A stretch of 34,693 nt of DNA from Thermoanaerobaculia bacterium. Lineage in GTDB: Bacteria; Acidobacteriota; Thermoanaerobaculia; Multivoradales; JAHEKO01. The notes below the pieces were generated by a model, which saw only the letters and a program-made list of their open reading frames with translations, ran no database searches and was not told where the DNA came from. Positions within the stretch are counted from its first letter, which is position 1; every line of letters starts with the position of its first letter. Location of the stretch: positions 1 to 34,693 of the forward strand of contig CALZIK010000115.1 of NCBI GenBank assembly GCA_945787635.1. Reading direction: 5' to 3'. Of the stretch, positions 32,501 through 34,693 are shown piece after piece. The translations under genes were made by a program, and so were the position numbers.

Positions 32501-34693
32501 CGACGTCAACGGCGATGGGGTCGCCAGCGCTTCCGAGCCGGGTCTTTCGCGAGTCACGGTGGACCTGATCAATATCGGGCCCGACGGCATTCTCGGCACT
32601 GCCGACGATGTCGGGGTAGTCGCTTCGACCGTCTCCGACGCCAATGGCAAGTACGTTTTTCCGGACCTGCCGGCCGGTAACTATGTCGTGGACGTCACCG
32701 ACACCAACTCGATTCTCACCGACCTTTCGTTTACCGCGGGGACGACGGACCCGTCGGCCGTGATCCGGCTCTCGGAGGGCGAGCGCTTCACGGACGCCGA
32801 CTTCGGCTACGTCCCGACCGGTGCGACCGCCGTGCTCGGCGATCGCGTCTGGTACAGCGCCAACGGCGACGGCGTTCAGGATCCGGGCGAAGTCGGGATC
32901 GAAGGCATAGACGTTCAACTCCTCGGGCCGTCCTGCGTCACCCCTTGCACGGTGACCACCGGTCCGGACGGGATCTGGCTGGCCAAGAACCTGGCGCCGG
33001 GGCAGTACACGGTGACGTTCGACGATGCTGACGTCGCCGCCCTCGGCTACGACACCCAGCCCACCAACATGACGGCCGGTAACGACACGTATGTGGTCAC
33101 CGTGATGGCCGGCGACATCGTCACGACGCTCGATTTCGGTTTCGACGGCGGCGCGGTCGGCTCGATCGGCGACCGGATCTGGATCGACGAAGATGGAGAC
33201 GGCCTCCAGGATCCCGGGGAGCCAGGCCTCGAAGAGGTGACCATCAACCTGGTGGACGCATCCGGCGACATCATCGCGACCACGACCACCGACATGAGCG
33301 GCAATTATCTGTTCACGGGCGTGCCGGACGACGCGACCTACACCGTCGTCGTCTCGGACATCAACGGAGTCACCGATCTCCTGCAGCAGACCGGCGATCC
33401 CGACGAGGGTGGGGTGTGCTCGACCTGCGACATGCAGGCGTCGGTGACGATTCCAGCCGGTGGGGCCCTGATCGACACCATCGACTTCGGCTACGCGCCG
33501 TCGGGCGGTACCGGCACGATCTCCAACTTCATCTGGCACGACATCAACCGTGACGGTATTCAGGATCCGACCGAGCCCGGTATCGAGGGCGTGTACGTCG
33601 AGCTTTGGGTGGACATCGACGGCGACGGCGTGATCACGCCCGGGGTCGACAATCGTGTCCGCACCGAATTCACCGACGTCAACGGAGAGTACGAGTTCAA
33701 GTCGCTGCCTCCTGAGGACTATGTGGTCCGCGTGGCGCCGGAGAATTTTTTCGCAGGCGCGGTATTGGAGGGTTTCGACCAGACGCACGACCCGAATCTC
33801 TTCGGGGTGAACTGCGGGGCGTTCTGCGACAACCTCGGTGATCTGACCGTGGTCGCGGGCGCCGGAAATTTCGACCAGGACTTCGGCTATGCGGGACCGC
33901 TCGGAGCCGGACTCTCGATCGCGGGCACCGTGTTCGAGGACGCGGACCGGAGCACGACGCTGAACTCCGAGCCCCTGGTGGACGGAGCCACGGTTCGACT
34001 GTTCCGCGATCTTGACGGCGACGGCGTTCTGGACCCCGGCGAGCCGCAGATCGCGGTGACGACCAGCGGACCGTCGGGCGCCTACAGCTTCACGGATCTG
34101 CCTCCCGGTGACTACATCGTCACGGTAGGAAGCGGCGGCACGTCCGTCGAGGACTACATTCAGACGACCCAACAGGGCGGCGGCTTCCCTGAGAACGGGG
34201 TGCAGCCGGTGACCCTGGTGGCGAGCGACTCGACCGGCAACGACTTCGGTTTCTGGAACGGCGGGATCACCACGACGCCGGTCACGCTGGCGTATTTCGA
34301 GGCTCGGGGAGACGGCACGTTTCGGTGGATGACCTCGACCGAGGTGGGCAACCTGGGCTTCAACCTGTACGCGCTGACGGATTCGGGATTCGAGCAGCTC
34401 AACCGTGAGCTGATCGCCTCACCCGTGGTGGACTCGCTCGAGCCGCAGACCTACGAGTTCGAGTCGACGTTCCGGGGGACTGCGTTCCTCCTCGAGGACG
34501 TGGACATCCACGGGGCGGTGCGCCATCACGGTCCGTTCTACCTGGATGAGGCCAAGGGCTCCCGAGTCGATCGGGCGAAGCCCGTCGCCTGGGGCGAGAT
34601 CCGCTCCGAGACGGCCTCGCGGGCGCAGGCGCGGGCAGCGTCTCGAGCCTCGGCTCGGGCGGCGGAGCGGCTGGGCGGGTCGTCAGCCCTTCA
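26535..34693 (+). CDS. giant secreted SdrD_B-repeat surface protein, 3' end outside window
   Basis: One frame runs without a stop from the ATG at 26535 to the window end (over 2719 residues). An in-frame TAA at 26526 excludes an earlier start; a later non-ATG start is possible. The N-terminus is long and basic before a hydrophobic signal core (about 40-56, cleavage near ARAQ). Domain order: a novel-looking beta-rich N-domain (58-580); a DUF11 domain (about 585-727); a second DUF11 (729-792 and 1135-1215) split by two related jelly-roll-like modules (793-1134); ten SdrD_B/Cna-B-like repeats (about 1221-2575) with calcium-type DxDxDG motifs; and a C-terminal beta domain with TSTEVGNLGFNLY (about 2580-2670), then an Arg/Ala-rich stretch. 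There is no shadow gene: the long antisense frames here are byproducts. It is likely an adhesin or matrix protein exported across the envelope. The anchoring signal, if any, lies beyond the window. Confidence 0.93.
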   Translation, partial: MIKRTSGLAAGGSNSLQSLVFVLSTLGRKRSACRESASAFTACLFVLALLVGLPARAQTLVQEFFVPLPATQVRIWADGIQDLAENETMRSVISMTVTADDTVIYFDHWENGYELEIAAPLVLWTGAPNDPGSQIWGDQDCNNGAIPTVTCTVGSDDKLNSGDVIILESDVPLGPGNVRNPAQTFFDGRDRFASTELLAVTRAAWPSSGVQAQLGGAVEVFDTSKWGTQYEAPIGENAGLAAFEYVGLSIMAEEDGTLVSVDANGDGDFVDANDLLNVPLNQGESLLAGAVGPTDDILVGAVVDASADVQVDLLTANEGTTYEGRWYSMVPTADWSNEYFSPVASTVTGDEVRLHLYNPGSGAITVKIFELIAGVPTCTNQTVGAGATVEYTLSIESPLSAAQLLSDGTNCAAVATAGGDFFAIASIDRNATIHDWGFTLIPTSSLTPTAVAGWAPGSTDLSENVSPVWVTVIDPPGGTTTVYVDFDADPGTGGLIDAFGNRYDQAFTANRLEAIRIFDRAPPDINPADACMSGDCDQTGLRVYTIDGTRLTAAWGQDPAFSSSGQPQQLDMGTTVLPFSSLAAFKSGALLDDNNNNGGLDPGETVLYSIRVVNTGIVPISNIDLVDTLDPNTTYVLESTQVDGAAIPDDIAPDTPFPLDTDAGHPTGYSLVAPPDELAPGGEILITFVAQVNDPLPAGVEEIVNNVVVTSDSETFVDADVAPLPAGEVTVAKSSSAAGSPVVPGQAITYTVTVTNTSGSPVTGVELSDVLPAEVSYVPNSTVATGPEQHFVRDVFEAQSYANQDGPNAWNGPWVEIDAAGGGATGGDVQVFLGPANGELRMEDAGSAAARSAGDLTVIGGPNPFAALLFDFRMDSGVDTTDAVEIECSAAGTGGTFNPVPDSTLDGIDGDVNALPGGRLGYDLSACIPGVGNTAARFRFPGGDFDGGTEFFYTDVVDVRVAGDSREARDDFSSGYTGGSGVPCGNPPVAPCGWPAAPGGNWSETDAGGGGSGGGNVLVTVGGQLQLGGPVDGSAQREVDLSGSVFAILSFDYDTSQGIGSSLEDDDRLRVELSSSGVAGTFTAIGEFVNDPDGSRSYDITPFISANTAIRFRISQATEANEFFTIDNVRVKAGIQVADTKDNDGSAVPNPELVNGTPPVITLPADSFALAPGEVMTATFQVIADSPLTVPFLTNTAIARTFENPNPVQGRVTDFVSPGGAIGDLVWLDVDEDGFYDIFEPGLANVRVELRDGVCTPLPSGMADCPTTLTNANGEYLFDRLPAGTYEVFVDETTIPTGLSIAPGSVNPVAMIVITATEVFLDVDFGYSPAPTLGALGDYVWNDSDGDGIQDPGELGIAGVTVRLLDAATGAVVDTVVTGADGKYLFTDVTPGEYIVAIDPAELGGGGDLDGFSATTGPQSIGSATSAPFTLAAGEAITDLDFGYANACLPRIDFETDSTGTALVRGQVIDSEFSRWGVAVSFTANAPGTGPAMIFATQLPTGGDLDLGSPNQTCMPPGLGQGLGGELGQPGENCVAQGNVLIISEDGDATDPDDNLNGGTITFDFNYDVDIASIDFMDGNSPGNTVETFDAGLMSLGTVAIADLGSNSVQSVAVGETGVRRLTVVLDDAGALAAIDFCASPPLHPVSDTVWLDENGDGTFSPGEQAIAGVTVSLLDAGGNVIGTAVSGPDGKFVFPLVPDGSYTIRIDDSDAKLTEFFGTTAAAKAAALPITVAGGPVSGINFGYYAPGNIGDLVWSDANGNGVRDEGEPGIEGVTLDLVDATTGMVVGTTTTAADGSYLFRALPVGSYSVRVTDVTMVLTGYAQTADPSEPGVPCGICNAEGSTTVTLNRSDLAQDFGYRRTVPLPVVSGTVFLDPDRDGVLDSGEPRFEGVTVTLFDAGPDGIFGTNDDLIVAETRSDPAGFYTFPDIPPGNYQVAVTDRARILEGYTLTSGLDAIPITVAGMDVTGIDFGYIRDPGTASIGDTVWLDVNGDGVASASEPGLSRVTVDLINIGPDGILGTADDVGVVASTVSDANGKYVFPDLPAGNYVVDVTDTNSILTDLSFTAGTTDPSAVIRLSEGERFTDADFGYVPTGATAVLGDRVWYSANGDGVQDPGEVGIEGIDVQLLGPSCVTPCTVTTGPDGIWLAKNLAPGQYTVTFDDADVAALGYDTQPTNMTAGNDTYVVTVMAGDIVTTLDFGFDGGAVGSIGDRIWIDEDGDGLQDPGEPGLEEVTINLVDASGDIIATTTTDMSGNYLFTGVPDDATYTVVVSDINGVTDLLQQTGDPDEGGVCSTCDMQASVTIPAGGALIDTIDFGYAPSGGTGTISNFIWHDINRDGIQDPTEPGIEGVYVELWVDIDGDGVITPGVDNRVRTEFTDVNGEYEFKSLPPEDYVVRVAPENFFAGAVLEGFDQTHDPNLFGVNCGAFCDNLGDLTVVAGAGNFDQDFGYAGPLGAGLSIAGTVFEDADRSTTLNSEPLVDGATVRLFRDLDGDGVLDPGEPQIAVTTSGPSGAYSFTDLPPGDYIVTVGSGGTSVEDYIQTTQQGGGFPENGVQPVTLVASDSTGNDFGFWNGGITTTPVTLAYFEARGDGTFRWMTSTEVGNLGFNLYALTDSGFEQLNRELIASPVVDSLEPQTYEFESTFRGTAFLLEDVDIHGAVRHHGPFYLDEAKGSRVDRAKPVAWGEIRSETASRAQARAASRASARAAERLGGSSAL
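28911..29936 (+). repeat. tandem pair of jelly-roll-like modules inside a DUF11 domain
   Basis: Two protein modules of similar length (residues 793-965 and 966-1134 of the giant protein) share an ordered pattern. The shared elements are a W-x-E-x-D start, a GGG/GGDV or GGNV loop, a DL...FD segment, a GTF element, a YD, RFR and an EFF...D-V-V ending. They have diverged at the DNA level, so they are an old duplication. They interrupt a DUF11 domain whose first half ends at VATG and second half starts at VADTKDNDG. Confidence 0.6.
30195..34259 (+). repeat. array of ten SdrD_B-like repeats
   Basis: Each repeat is about 105-120 codons. It begins with a GDxVWxDxNGDGxQDPGEPGIEGVTVxL-type motif, contains a GxYxFxxLPPGxY segment and ends with DFGY/F. 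Approximate starts are 30195, 30534, 31465, 31783, 32133, 32475, 32830, 33159, 33513 and 33909. Spacing is about 320-360 bases except between repeats 2 and 3, where a different domain (about 30874-31460, starting PRIDFETD and containing PTGGDLDLGSPNQ) is inserted. The repeats differ clearly at nucleotide level. Confidence 0.85.

Noticed and set aside
32142-34172. 676-codon antisense open frame over the SdrD_B repeats
   Set aside because: Repetitive mirror of the repeat array, without family features; same codon-bias artefact.
30195-34259. Repeated DNA resembling a satellite or CRISPR-like array
   Set aside because: Period of about 330 bases in one coding frame with diverged sequence; these are protein repeats.

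Overview
The window is dense, GC-rich bacterial chromosome with no plasmid, phage, IS, CRISPR, rRNA or tRNA signature. The gene set suggests a free-living Gram-negative heterotroph of the Acidobacteriota, perhaps Thermoanaerobaculia. It includes a fused nuoC-nuoD, 2-oxoacid:ferredoxin oxidoreductase, an ECF sigma factor, DAP-type murein enzymes and a giant SdrD_B-repeat surface protein. The lineage is an inference from style and gene content, not a database result.

Layout, left to right. Bases 3-8550 are a nearly continuous + strand run: the end of a beta-propeller protein, coaD, an adenosine deaminase family gene, a two-motif CDGSH iron-sulfur protein, a DUF2071-like gene, a DUF819 membrane protein, a beta-decarboxylating dehydrogenase, a LeuA-like synthase and a Xer recombinase. 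A secreted lytic transglycosylase (8585-9289) converges on, and overlaps, a membrane-anchored SpoIIE-type phosphatase (11223-9244). Next come a small rubrerythrin-like protein and a transglutaminase-like/TPR protein. Bases 13011-18738 form the energy cluster nuoB-nuoCD-nuoI-korA-korB, with overlapping or closely spaced genes.

Bases 18766-22525 hold a rhodanese-like gene that lacks the active-site Cys and a divergent YihY membrane protein. They also hold a minus-strand operon: ECF sigma factor, single-TM anti-sigma-like protein, PDZ protein and MocA-like nucleotidyltransferase. Bases 22762-26178 are a cell-envelope block: a TPR protein and a YafK-type L,D-transpeptidase that share the same C-terminal NTF2-like domain, facing an MpaA-like M14 peptidase. 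From 26535 to the window end runs one uninterrupted reading frame of more than 2700 residues, a secreted giant adhesin-like protein, preceded by a good match to a sigma-54 (-24/-12) promoter.

How the genes may work together. KorAB oxidises a 2-oxoacid (probably 2-oxoglutarate) and reduces ferredoxin or directly the two-cluster NuoI. NuoB/CD/I form the quinone-reducing connecting module of complex I. No nuoA or NADH module (E/F/G) is present at this locus. The envelope block, the transglycosylase and the sigma/anti-sigma/PDZ operon point to peptidoglycan remodelling and envelope stress control. Several genes lack a Shine-Dalgarno and have a TAnnnT box 6-7 nt before the start codon, consistent with leaderless mRNAs. 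I did not find a clear new defence or mobile system. The strongest candidates for something undescribed are the nuo-kor module, the split DUF11 domain in the giant protein and the paired Cds6-like domains.
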